From Mansonella perstans (Eukaryota > Nematoda > Chromadorea > Rhabditida > Onchocercidae): a stretch of DNA of 64,000 nt. The stretch is from contig JBAMDO010000090.1 of the NCBI GenBank assembly GCA_037074765.1, positions 62,001-126,000 on the forward strand, given 5' to 3'. Position numbers and translations under genes: made by a program. Of the stretch, positions 12,337 through 23,905 are shown in pieces (position 1 is the stretch's first letter; every line of letters starts with the position of its first letter). Below the pieces are notes generated by a model. It was not told where the DNA came from. It worked only from the letters and a program-made list of their open reading frames with translations, and ran no database searches.

Positions 12337-14153
12337 TTACCATTCACATTTCGCTGCCTTTTCATGCAATAAAACCTGAGCTGTCTTCCAACTGAATCGC
12401 ACCAAATTTGGATATCCAAACACTTGATCGATTGCCTTCACCAGAAAATTTTTCGTGTTTGGGTCTAAATAAAAGTCGCTCATGAGGCAAATAAAATAAG
12501 CCGTTGTTCATACGACACGAAAATTGTACCTCCAGGATAACCGCTTCCATATCCACTCGGCGGTATTTCGATGACGCCCTCCGGAAACACCCAATTTCTT
12601 AAGGCCCTATCTCTTTTGACCTAAAATAAACAGAGCAATCAAAAAATTTCAAACTATTTACAGAAAAAATTAAAAGAAATCAACTTGTTATTAAGAAAAA
12701 AACCAATGCTCATAATGCTAAGAATCAAAATGATACAAAAACATATGTGACAGTCAAACGACCAAAGGTGCAAATCGTCAATAAGAAATGAGTGTTTTTA
12801 AAGCCGTTATCAGTAGCATATTTAATAAAATTGAAAAAATACAAATAATTAAAAAAACAATTTAAAATAATTGTAATAATCACCAAATTAAGCTTGAATT
12901 AAAATAAAGTTTATATTGCTGACAGAGGATAGAAATATTACTTTTGCAACGATTGAAGCAGCAGCAACAATTGGAAATTTCGCATCAGCTTTTTCCGATA
13001 CAATAATTTGCATGTTTGGGAATTTCTTACACAACATAGCTTGATACGGATCTTTCGGTCCCACTGTATCAACGTAAACCTAAATAGTGTCATTCGAAAA
13101 TTACGCAACATCTTCTTTACCTGCTCGATTCTATTTCGAAAAATAATCTAATATCACTGTTATATTTCAACTACCATCAAAGACATAACAGCAACAGTTA
13201 TAATCTGTTATTCATTTTAAATAAACGAAATCTAGACTTACTTTCACAACATTTATATTATTGTCGACTGCTAATTTCAATAATTCAATTGCACAATCGT
13301 GTGATAATTTATTCAATGAACATTTCGTTCGACTTAACATGGAAGCACTAATTTTTTGTGCCGATATTGAACAACAAGCATAACCAAATAACTGAAACAT
13401 TAACACTTCACTTTGATTAATGATATATTTATTTAAATAAAGACAATCAACAAGAAGCAAACATTCTTTTTCTTGATTTATAGTAAGGAAGCTAACAACT
13501 TAAAGAAATACTCTTCAATCTCAAACTATCATGTAATGCTGCCTTTTATAAAATGCGAAATATTTTTTCAAAATAAATCTTTCATTTAAATTACTTATTC
13601 AGTGAGCTTAAAGAATCCCGTCTTACTTAATTTTTGTAACGAAAATACATAATTCCAGGAAGTAGATGAAATAAAGAGCTAAGTGCAACCTCTGACATAC
13701 TGTCTTCTTCCATCCTCTCAAAAATCTTTTCACGCTTTGCTTCTGTTAGAACTTTTGAATCGTCAACCCCTGCAGTAAAAATGGCTTAAAAAAATAGTTC
13801 GCTACATTTGAGCAAAAAGATCAGGTCATTATCGAAGGCCTATGCATAGCACAGAGTCTGCAATGAGATGTTATTAAGCTAATCTTAATAAGTGCAGCAT
13901 TCAACTTTGATCCCAATTTTAAAGGTAAATGATGGAAAACTATGAAGAAAACAAACAAACCCATTTCGACCAGCATGCTTTCATTATTTACCAATGTAAC
14001 AGCACAGGCGTAGACCATTGGCCCAAGTACAGGTCCACGGCCAGCTTCATCAATACCCACTATGCAAGGTCTGCCTGAACCGAAATCCTTGAAATTACCA
14101 CTGAGTTCCATAACTGCATTGACAGCTGTACATTTAATTTGTGTATCCGTCAT
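12337..14153 (-). CDS. rnh-2: Ribonuclease H2 catalytic subunit A
   Basis: Large subunit of RNase H2, which cuts RNA in RNA-DNA hybrids and starts removal of single ribonucleotides from nuclear DNA. Six exons: 13961-14153, 13690-13769, 13242-13391, 12942-13079, 12530-12620, 12337-12464 (259 aa; human RNASEH2A 299). The signature [17 protein letters not shown] carries catalytic D35 and E36. D145 (YVDTVGP) and D173 (EKADAKFP) complete the metal-binding set, and GSGYPGDP (Y215) matches the tyrosine motif that recognises the RNA-DNA junction. The [14 protein letters not shown] helix is also present. I chose ATG 14153 because a trans-splice-like TTCAG lies 15 nt upstream. The end is uncertain: reading on gives TGG TAA. 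Using the GTAAAT donor at that point with the only nearby AG would create TGA across the junction, so either way the protein stops near residue 258. It lacks most of the C-terminal tail that contacts subunits B and C in mammals. Confidence 0.95.
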
Positions 14154-14168
14154 CTGTCCCAAAATGTT

Positions 14169-14170
14169 CT
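14169..14170 (-). promoter_or_regulatory. Probable trans-splice acceptor of RNASEH2A
   Basis: CAATTCAG ends 15 nt upstream of the ATG at 14153. No in-frame exon joins upstream, so this AG most likely receives a spliced leader. Inferred from consensus and position. Confidence 0.5.
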
Positions 14171-14789
14171 GAATTGAGTAAGTTTGTGAACTTACGACAT
14201 AAACTTACGAGAAATTCTTCTACTGAATTCGACTGTCCACATAACTAAGCATAAACTAGGTAGTTACAATGTAACAGAAAACTATCATAATTGAAGTTTT
14301 ATATTATCGTCACATCATGAACTTTTAATTCCATAATCTCATTCACAAATGTTACTAGTTTACAGTTTTTCTTTTCAGTTCTATAACTTTAAAATCCTAG
14401 CAACTGCCAAATTTAAAATATAAAATATTCTAATAATTTTAACAACTTTCGAATGAAACTATTCCCTAGAGCATAAAACTGTAAAACAACTGGAATAATA
14501 ATTATTGTTCAATTCGTTTTCTAAAAAAAGAAAAATAAATAGATAAAAATAAACTATCAGAATAATTAATGACAGCTTCAAATAATATAAAGTGCAAATT
14601 AAAATAAAATAATTTATTAATAAGTCAAAAACGATATACAAAACTGCAAAATTTCACATAATCCTAATGAATGAAGCTAATCTACATAAGTCTGCAATTT
14701 TGTAAAACTCATATCACATGAATTCAAGTTGTAAGTTTTTGATCGAAAAAGATATGAGTTAAGTAAATCCTTTCAGTTAGAACAACTAA
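14171..14789. other. Intergenic, CCDC93 to RNASEH2A
   Basis: About 620 bp of A+T-rich sequence between two same-strand genes. The single long open frame here (14459-14641, minus) is Leu/Ile/Tyr/Phe-rich and looks like a translation of A+T-rich DNA. No exon was recognised. The spacing is longer than typical Caenorhabditis operons but does not exclude co-transcription. Confidence 0.6.
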
Positions 14790-17700
14790 TTATTTAATCG
14801 AATGTTCACCTTCCACTCTTCGCCTTAGTTCCTCATTTTCATGACAAGCCTGCAAAAAAAAAGATGAGAAGTTACACAAATGAACAATAGTTAAATAAAT
14901 TTAACTAATTTATTTCAGCATAAAGCATGAAAATTTAATCCTCAATTACTTCATCATAAAGATTTAGAGTTGCTGATGACAGCTTAAACAACAAAAATGA
15001 AACAGGAGAAATTCCGATATTATCCATCGTATTCATCCAATATCTTTAAGCTTCATATTCGCTGACATTAATATTATATTTCCTTTGAAGAGTATCTGAT
15101 TACAAGATTTTAAAATTTAAAAAAGAAAAGACCATTTGAAAATTTCAGAATCGTCCACTATTTTGTAATATATTTCGATATTTTTCGTTATCTTATTCTT
15201 AAGGCGAAATGCAACGACTTACTATTAAGGATTACAGAACTTTAACAAGAAACTAACATTTTTAAAATCGTCAACTGTTTTGTAATATAAGCGTTCTTTT
15301 TCCAACAAATACTGATATTCTCCATACAATTTGTCCCTTCTTGCTTGCAGTTCATTCTGCTTCATTGATACCTAAAACTGCACGCAAAACATTAAATGAG
15401 CAATTTCCAAATCAACTCATTTTGTGTTAAAATCTTGTCATAATGTTTTTTTTGCAAGTGTTCGTTTTTTTTTTTTTTTTTTTGCAAATGTTTCCTTAGT
15501 TATAAATTCTAAAATATGCAAAAATCCAGCATCTGAAATCAATCCAAATAGTGAAAGCAAACCTTATCAAGAGAAGTATCAACACCTTTCAATATTTTCT
15601 GCAAATTCTCCACAAATGATTCTTTGTAGTTTTGTCTTGATGTCCTACAATATAAAAATTGACTTAATAAGGCTTCACGCTTATGTAATAACGTTTACGA
15701 ATTTTTAATGCATGAATGCAGATTTTACTAATGAATATCAAATAACTGAAAAATTACAAGTCTTGGACGTCATCGATATTGTTCAGCATGTCAACTTCTT
15801 TTTTTATGAATGTTTTGATATCAACCAAAGTATTATGCAAAATGTAAAACTGCTTCGTCTCTCGATGTTTACTTGCCACTGCAAGTTTCAAAAGTGTCCG
15901 CATGAAAAATTTGATAAAGAATATATTCTTAAAATTTGCTAAGCACAGAAACATATAGTGATCCTTAAGAGTAGTAAATGCTCTAACAAAGTCCATTTGA
16001 TCAAAATAATTTTGAGAACCCATCTTTATTCAAATTACAAACTTTGATTATAAAGCTCGACAATTCGCCGTTGATATTGGCTGATTTCATTTTGTGTTGG
16101 AATATTATCGAGAATACGCTGCTCCCTTGCAATCTGCCGATTCAAATCTGCTAACTCCAACCGAACATTTGTCAGATGCTGTGCCATTTCCAGGCTTACA
16201 TTTCTCATCGAATCACTATCATCCTTCAACTCAAAATTGTATGCTGCCTTTAATTTTTGGAGACAATAAAATAATTGAGAATCTGCACAATCGAATTGCT
16301 AATTTAACATGAAACGCCATAAATTTCACTTTATGCGGCGATTTTTAAAACAATACGAAAATCCACTTTTTCCTCCACAGGGTCCACTGTTTTCAGTTGC
16401 TGAAGAACCTCATCTAGTTCCTGTAGTTCATTTCGACAGCTTGCTTTGAAATCCATTTCTCGCTTACAAATCTCATCATGCTCAACCAACAAATGTTTCA
16501 GCCTTTCTACAGTTCTGGAAACGAATCTAGATGAGAATCAGAAACAACTGTAAATAATTCATGAACACGATGAAAAGAAAAAAGAAACGATACAATTGAT
16601 AATTATGAAAATTTTAAAATTATTTGTATCGTACTCTGGATTACTGCTTTCAACGAGTTGTACAAACTCCGCAATTCTTCTGTCGATTTCCTCCATTTCT
16701 CGTAACTGAGCTTCTTTCCTCTGTCGAAGATTTTCTAAGGAATCGTCCAAAAGTTTTTCTTCTTCTTTGAGCTAAAAAAAAGAAAAAATAAAAAGGACCA
16801 CCTTAATCATTTGTTATGAATCTTCGATCACCCCAATCTCGCTATTAGCAACTAGTAAAAAACTAACTTTCATTAATTTTTTTTCTGCTAGCGACGTGCT
16901 TTGTTGATATCCCTGGAGAAAATCGACCTGGAAATACATCTGGTTGGAGAAATTTAAATAAAAGGTATAAGTAATTTCTAAAATTTGATACATAAATTCT
17001 AAAATTTTTAAAATTTGACACATAAACATATTAATTCTAAAATTTGACACATAAATATATTAAACCCATAAAACACCTCTTCCATTAGTCCATCAGTATT
17101 GAAATCCAACACATCAACAATTTGTGCTAGTGCTTTCGATGACAGACGTTGGTTCGCTAGCTGAATTTGCGTTTCTGACAATTTAGTAAGAAAGTGATTG
17201 GACTTCTGTAAATTTACATAATTGGTCATGTCGTCTATTAGATGGATGACGAATGCTCATTCAGTCTGCTATTATAATGTAACCCTTATGGATCTCAGTC
17301 ATGCTAAGACATCAATAATTAAGAAGTTAACTAATAATTACAGTTCCGAAAAAATTGAAATTGCTAACACTTGCTTAAACACCATTCAATATAATTGAGA
17401 TCCATGAAAATCACATTATATTTCTATATTATCCAATGTACTGCCAAACTGAAAACGTTCTTACCAAATTTTCATCGCCATTATCATTTCCAAACCATTT
17501 AGCATTTTCCTGAATTGTTACATCACAGACATCTCTCCTGCATTAACTTATCTATTAAAACTACTGATCGAAAATACAACTATTTAAAACTTATAAAAAA
17601 CACAACTATGTTAATTTGTCAGCTTCGAAACGAACCAGCCATATTCCATTAAAGTACAGCGGACATCTGTCTGCAAATCTGGTGGTTTGACATCACCCTT

Positions 17701-19805
17701 TCGTTTATAAATGCGCTGCGGTAGACATTTTGCTTTTACGGTGCGGCAATTATTTAAAAAAGTACTTGTTTGTTTCTCGGTGTATTTGTCCTGGAAAATA
17801 CACATAAAAATCGCCAACTTAAACTAATTGAACTGCTTGAAAATCATTTCAGAAAAAAATTCTTACGGAAAATAATTTGGAAAACCACCTTTGAAAAATG
17901 GAATCGTTGAGTGAACTGATATACAGCATAATTTCGTAGGCTACCATCGCACTGCTCTTTCGCACGAACAGATTCTCTGACAAGCCACTGAATAGTGAGG
18001 CCTAATTAACTTCGTAGAAAGGGAATTTGTTGCCAGAATAACGAATTTTAGGCTCTTCTTAAATAAGGCTGAATTTTGAATTTTAGAAACAGTAATAAAT
18101 GGTCTTAACGTCTCATGGCTTAATCTGTAAACGTCTATACCTGAACAACAGGAAAGATGTGGATACAGTCAAGACCTTGAATTTGATGTGGTTCAATGGT
18201 ATAGGGACATTTCAACTGCGGCAAAACTTCTACTACTTTTTCCGTTAAGGCTCTGAAAGCAGCTTAAATTTAGAAGATGGCATGACAAAAAATTGTTATT
18301 CTGTGCGGATGTACACTTTTTTTTAAATAGAATATAGATCATTTATACAAACATTATACAATTCCTAGCTTAAAAAAACTGATCCTTTCATTTCATCATT
18401 ATAAAAGCGTCTATGAAGAATATCAGCAAGACTTTAATCAAAGCTGAAGAATATTTTTCAAGTAATAAATTTCAAAATGCTAACATCTTCTGGCCAATGG
18501 TGGCACTTTCAGAGTAAAATAGATCAACATCAACTGTGTGGTTGCATAATGTTATACACCACACTATTCCACCGACTACCTGTAAATTCAATCTTTTCTC
18601 GATAATTTTATTTTACTTCATCAACTATTTTTAATGTGCCAGGAAAATTAGATGGAAAACCTATACGAATTTTCTAGCTCTAATCCATTACAGTGAAACA
18701 TGATTTATATTTGTATTTCAAAGATTTACATAAATTTAACAAAACAGCTGCTAAGTCGTCGGAAGATCAACTCGTTAATAAATTTTTGGAATTTCCACAA
18801 ACTGAAAACTTTCAAAAAAGAACTAATTAAAATGAATAGTAAATATTTGGTCCATGCAAATACATAAAATATTTTTTAAAAAAATTTGAAAGCCATTATA
18901 AATATCATTTTGTACTTACTCAAATTCAGTATAAATCAAAAATGACTTGAATTGATTTTTCAAGCTTTATAATAATTCGGAAATGTAATGTCAAAAAATC
19001 AAATTCCACAAACCCTATCGAAATGAGGGATTGATTTGATACGTGCCCGAAAATATCCGGCAGCAACGAGTAAGTCGATGATATCGTGTAACTTTATCAG
19101 CTGCTCTTCATCTGCAGGCTGTAATTTAAGATAGGTCAAATAATGATTTGCATTCTTCAAATATCAACATGAATTGGATTTTAAGCAATTAAATAGTGGA
19201 ATTTTTAAATGCCATTTGCTGTAGGGTAAGTTCAGTGAAAAATGCTTATTGCATTTTAATTTTAATTTCAAAACTCCTTTCTTTCAAATGTTCCAAGTTT
19301 TTTTTTTTTTCAAGATAATAGTTCAATACACTGTATATGCTTATGTGAATCGAAACGACACAAAAACAGTCAAACTGTGAAAGAGTTCAGAGTTCAGTGA
19401 AAAAATGAAAATAATAGGCATACTTCTTCAACAGATATCATACTGATTACCATGTAGGATGCTAATCCTTCCAATAAACAAAAAAGAGAACCTGCAATAT
19501 GAAAGAGAACCTGCAATATGCTTGAATGTAGAATTTTTGTCTTTCATTAAAAAGCACTCCAAAAAATCACATTACCATGACGTGCGATTTGATTTGATCG
19601 CAAATAGCAAATATTTTGTTATGTTGGACTCGTTTTAATTCTAGGTAAAAAGATGAAATCCAATAGTTGCACGAAAAATCCTATTTCAGGTTAATCTCTT
19701 TCCCGTAACTCAGCTCAGCAATAGGGAAAAAGATAATAACATTCATTAACAGCAACCTTTACCTTATAAATTTTAACGCGGTCCTTTTTCACTACTAATT
19801 TCATA
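14790..19805 (-). CDS. CCDC93: CCDC93, coiled-coil subunit of the CCC (COMMD/CCDC22/CCDC93) complex
   Basis: Orthologue of CCDC93, which pairs with CCDC22 in the CCC complex and supports retriever/WASH-dependent recycling from endosomes. Sixteen exons: 19764-19805, 19014-19118, 18485-18579, 18141-18252, 17889-17987, 17632-17790, 17465-17509, 17077-17205, 16868-16927, 16635-16771, 16357-16514, 16043-16282, 15758-15878, 15563-15644, 15258-15371, 14790-14849 (585 aa; human 631). The N-terminal globular part shows [28 protein letters not shown] and [20 protein letters not shown]. From about residue 260 the chain is helical and charged, as expected for coiled coil. The C-terminal signature [30 protein letters not shown] and KEVDMLNNI aligns with human ELIQYQKRFIELYRQ, HKETKQFFTLYNTL and KEISLLNSI. 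The weakest junction is the donor at 17632 (TTC|GTTTCG), chosen because it keeps phase. Confidence 0.93.
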
Positions 19806-22079
19806 CCACTTCCTTGATTACTTCCTTACAATTAATAAGGTACAAGAAATTTGATCTGGTAATTCCTGGATATTCCAGTGAATGAGGATGAGAATAGACT
19901 TAATTAGGTTTACTAGATAACTATAAGAATAGACAGAGCTGATGATTGTATGGTATATATGTGGCAAGAAGCACTCTGAGAGACCTCTTTGTATGATTTT
20001 CTACAGTTTGTAAAAGTGTGATAAGAAAAGTATTGGTGCTAATAAGTTTGAGATGCTTAGTCAAATGTATTCATATATCTTCATTTAATCATCTCCTATA
20101 ATTAAAAATTGAACAAAATCGGACAAAAAAAAAAGAAAAAAAAAATCTGGACAAAAATAATTAGCAGCCAGATATGATTACAGGGTCCAATGCGATGAAT
20201 AAAACCAGGACAATTATATACTTCGTAAACAACCATTTAAATTTCAATCTATAGCAGATGAATTTTGCAAGTATCGATGTTACTTCTTACCATTGTTTAT
20301 TTTGTCAGAGAAGTATGAAATAAATAAAATGTACATATGTTTCAATATCTGTGCAATATTGGCCCAATCTGAAACTGCTAATATAAACAAGAAGCAAAAT
20401 TTCGTTTAAAAAAAAAAAAAAAAAACAATGAAATTGAAAAATTTATTATAGCTATCATTTTTTCGCCATTTATTAAAAGATGTTTTTTTTTCCTTTCAAA
20501 TACTAATTTGAAAGAAACATATGAAATAATCGCAATTACAAGATAGCAATGTGTGTTCCTTGTAAAACAATCCATCCTCATCAATTTTCCTTTGCTTATT
20601 TGACAAATCATTTCAAAGCAATAAATGTGAAATAATGGAAATTAGAAATTAAAATGAAAAGTTCTGATGATTTTACTGTGTATTATTTTATAAATAGCTT
20701 ACGGATTTTTTACATATATTAAATGTTGATTTGTAATTTACAGTAACACAGAATGCTCCTTGATTACCCTTTATATGGAGAATCTCAAATTTCTCCCATT
20801 TCAAAGAAATTTCAATCTCAAAGAAATTTAAGATTGAGAGAATAAGGATTAAAATCCGTGATCCTGAAATGGTAATAAAAGTTTTCTTCATTTGATTCGC
20901 AATAAACATAATTGTTATAACCTTGTTTTTACTGATTCTTTTATGATCTCTCAAAATAGATTTGATCGGAAAGGAATTTTTATCCAAGGCCATAGTTTTT
21001 GGCATGTACTTTCAAAGATTCACTTTGTAACGGAACTATTATTAAATCATATGAGTGATAGCAATAATTGGTTTAAAAAAGTTTCAGTGTTCTAATTTAG
21101 GATCGCATCGATGCAAGTGAAGGAGTAAATGACGACCTATGGTAATTGCGTTGTGACCTGCTGAGAAGTTAATTAAAATTCAGGTCAACATGAAACTTAG
21201 GTTATTATCAATTAGTCATTTCGATGCAGTTTGTTTTGATGGTTTCAAAAAGAAATGTTCCTGATATTTCATTCAAGAATGACTTAATTACTTATTTAAG
21301 AACTATAAATTTAGAATCTCGTATCACTGTCATATCTATATCTATCTTGTACCAAGAATCATTCAACCATAGAAATTGTTCTTCAGTACTAAACCTATTC
21401 CCTTCAAGCAGAATATTTCTTTTTTTTAACTGATCAGTTTTCAATTTTACATATTCCTCTTGTTTTTCTCTCCCAGCTGTTCAGAATTTCATGTTAGTAA
21501 AATCGATTGCTTGTTCATCACCGTATGACAAGTGTTGAATATTGAGTTATTCATCTCGGATTTTATCAGAAAAGCTTATATTCCACTTCACTCCAGCGAT
21601 ATATCCGTTATTCAGAAATTCTTGGACTTTTGCATTGTTTCATATCGTGGTAGCATGCAAGCGGAAAGATCTTTTCAGCTGGTATATTTCCTATAATTCA
21701 ACTGTTCACCATTATTTATTGTTTTCAAACAAGTGGCTACTTTCTAAAGCTATTTTTGTGATTAAAAAAGAATTAAAAATTTGTTCCCCGCAGAGTTTCA
21801 CTATAATTTGATCTATCTTTAAACTTCGAAAATATTTGCCCATTTTTTATTTATTTGTTATGAAAAAATTTTTCGCTGTCAAATATCAGTTCTTATTTCC
21901 ACACGTTTTGAACTTTCTTAAAATAACAGAAAATAAGATGACTGTTTGGAGACCTTTTTTGGAATGCCTTTACAGGCTTGGGTTGGAATTAAGTTTGTGT
22001 CAAAGCGCTGATCTGTTTAACACTCTGAACTGGGCAGCAATTGGGTATAACCGAACATCGCGAATATTTACCTAATGAT
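19806..22079. other. Intergenic, upstream of CCDC93
   Basis: No gene was recognised. Open frames up to 105 codons exist on both strands but are Phe/Ile/Lys-rich, with no domain, splice structure or conserved motif. The interval should contain the CCDC93 promoter, for which I see no specific element. Confidence 0.55.
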
Positions 22080-22530
22080 GCAAGATATAGTCAATGAGAT
22101 ACCAATTCTTGAATCAAGCATGCATCAGATCGTTATCGGGCTATTTTCTTGCTGAAAGACAGTATTGATAATGATGAATGCTGTTCTGTTTGAAGAGTCC
22201 ACTGACATTGCTGTCTCCAACACCAACTTGCCCAGTATTTCATCTTGGGTTTGAGAGTAATTTCCTATTTTGCCAAAAGTTATGATACTTATGATTCTGT
22301 CTTCTTTGAAGTCAGGTGTGCAAATCGGAGTAGAATTTGTTTTTTTCAGCAGAGTGTGCTTGGAGAATTACGGAATAAATGCCGGAGAAAACAAAGATAT
22401 TGCTTCTTGTGTAATGGGAGGCATAAGTGGAAATAATGCAGTCGAAATGACCTGTCGACAAATTTTCAAGTTTACAAGCGATAGAGTTTTTAATCATAAA
22501 GGCACTTCTGAATGGTTTTGAATTTGCCTG
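22080..22530 (+). pseudogene. Possible hAT-like transposase remnant
   Basis: A broken plus-strand stretch contains the peptide LFEESTDIAVSNTNLPSISSW (about 22184-22246). It recalls the L-x-x-D-E-S-T-D-hydrophobic motif of hAT-derived transposases of the ZBED5/SCAND3 type. After a frameshift follows ENYGINAGENKDIASCVMGGIS, where such proteins have a loosely similar CTDGA segment. Several stops interrupt the region and no terminal inverted repeats were found. The resemblance is weak and from memory. Confidence 0.22.
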
Positions 22531-22849
22531 ATCAATAATTGGTTTTTATGATTATCTTCCTCATGACGACGATTTCATTGAAAGTAGCAATGTTGATGTT
22601 AATCATAATAGTTCCTAGAGGAATTAGAGCAACTCCAAGGTCACTGTCAAGTTAAGCTCTAATTTTTCAACATGCTAAGTACCTTTGTAGGCAATCGTTC
22701 AGTGTTAGTTTAACTACATCAGAAGATTCCCGTTGGCCGCGATTAGTGTACCGAGTGAAGATCAGTTCATTTAGCCCACTTTTCTAGGTCCCTCTCCATT
22801 TGGACAAGCAGCGCTGTAGTTTAAAAAGGCCACTTAGCAATTCAAGGTG

Positions 22850-22931
22850 TTGCTTAATAAGAATGTTGCTTAATAAGAAAGGTATTGCTTAATAAGAATG
22901 TTGCTTAATAAGACAGGCATTGCTTAATAAG
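22850..22931. repeat. Tandem repeat with 35-bp higher-order unit (ttgcttaataag)
   Basis: The 12-mer ttgcttaataag occurs five times, starting at 22850, 22866, 22885, 22901 and 22920. Spacings alternate 16 and 19 bp, so the real period is 35 bp, about 2.3 copies. The sequence on both sides (about 22700-23340) looks less A+T-rich than its surroundings and has no open frame I recognise. Confidence 0.9.
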
Positions 22932-23450
22932 CTTCGATTGAGACACAAAACTGGATTATCCTTTATTGCTAAAGTTCAACTACCAGTCCTAGCGAGCTTG
23001 AACGGTAATAGCGAAACCCTCAGGACGTAGATTTGATTAGAGTATCTTTATCTTGATGGATAGCCTTACAGAGCTTAACGAGTTTCACCTGCTCTGAGTT
23101 GTCGTTAGAATTATTCTCTCGTTAAAATTATCCGCAAGAAGTTGTTGAGAAGCTAGCGAATTCATCCTCTCCTTCATCACACTTTGTCTGACCACTCAAT
23201 TGAGATCTGTTTGGAATGGGAGATCCTATCAGAGGCATATGCCATCGCCATCCCTAGCTGGCAACCTTATGGGAGCTAACAAGTCTCTCCCTCTTAAGAA
23301 AGGAGTGTCCGTGAAGAGGGTTTTAAGTAATCATTTCAAATTTCGAATCAGTGTGTATGCTGATTAAAATCCAATGCCCTTCTATACTGATTGGCTAAGA
23401 CGAATAAAAGTAAAATCACAACTAGCAATAATAAAAGTTTATTAGTATAT
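22932..23450. other. Less A+T-rich non-coding stretch of unknown origin
   Basis: The composition looks different from the flanking DNA, being visibly richer in G and C with fewer A/T runs. I found no long frame, tRNA or rRNA signature. It could be the decayed body of a transposon together with the neighbouring repeats, but nothing in it identifies a family. Confidence 0.35.
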
Positions 23451-23905
23451 GCCTCATCGTTTCTTATTAAATCAAATTGATGTAAGCTAACTATCTAATT
23501 AAAGATAAATTTTACTATCTTTATTTGTTTATTTTGATTCTTATTGATTATTAGATAGAGACATACATAAAGTATAATTTCATAAAATATCAAATAGCTG
23601 TAATTATTATTTGATAAAGAAAGTAAGATGAAAGGCGACAACAATAACATTCATTGCTATACCTTGTCGTCTCTTAGCAACCTTATTAAATCAAATTCAT
23701 TTAAGTCAGCTGTCCAATTAAAGCTAAGCTTTACTTATTTCATTTGCTTAATCAAGTTTTATTGAATATTTATTTTTGTAGGTGTACGTTAAAATATAAT
23801 TTTATAAAATTATCAAATGGTTATGAACATTATTTGGCTAGCTTAGCCAATTAGTTAGTTAATGGCTAGCTTAGCTAGTTAATTAGCTAGCTTAGCTAAT
23901 TCCTC
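23450..23905. repeat. Diverged tandem duplication (about 200 bp) ending in GCTAGCTTAG repeats
   Basis: Two blocks at about 23452-23630 and 23663-23842 share the order of landmarks: a cgtctctta-like start, ttattaaatcaaatt, aattaaag, ttta-rich middle, tataattt-ataaaat-atcaaat. They differ by many substitutions and small gaps, so this is an old duplication. The second block runs into three copies of ggctagcttag/gctagcttag (about 23837-23900). No coding potential is seen. Confidence 0.65.
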
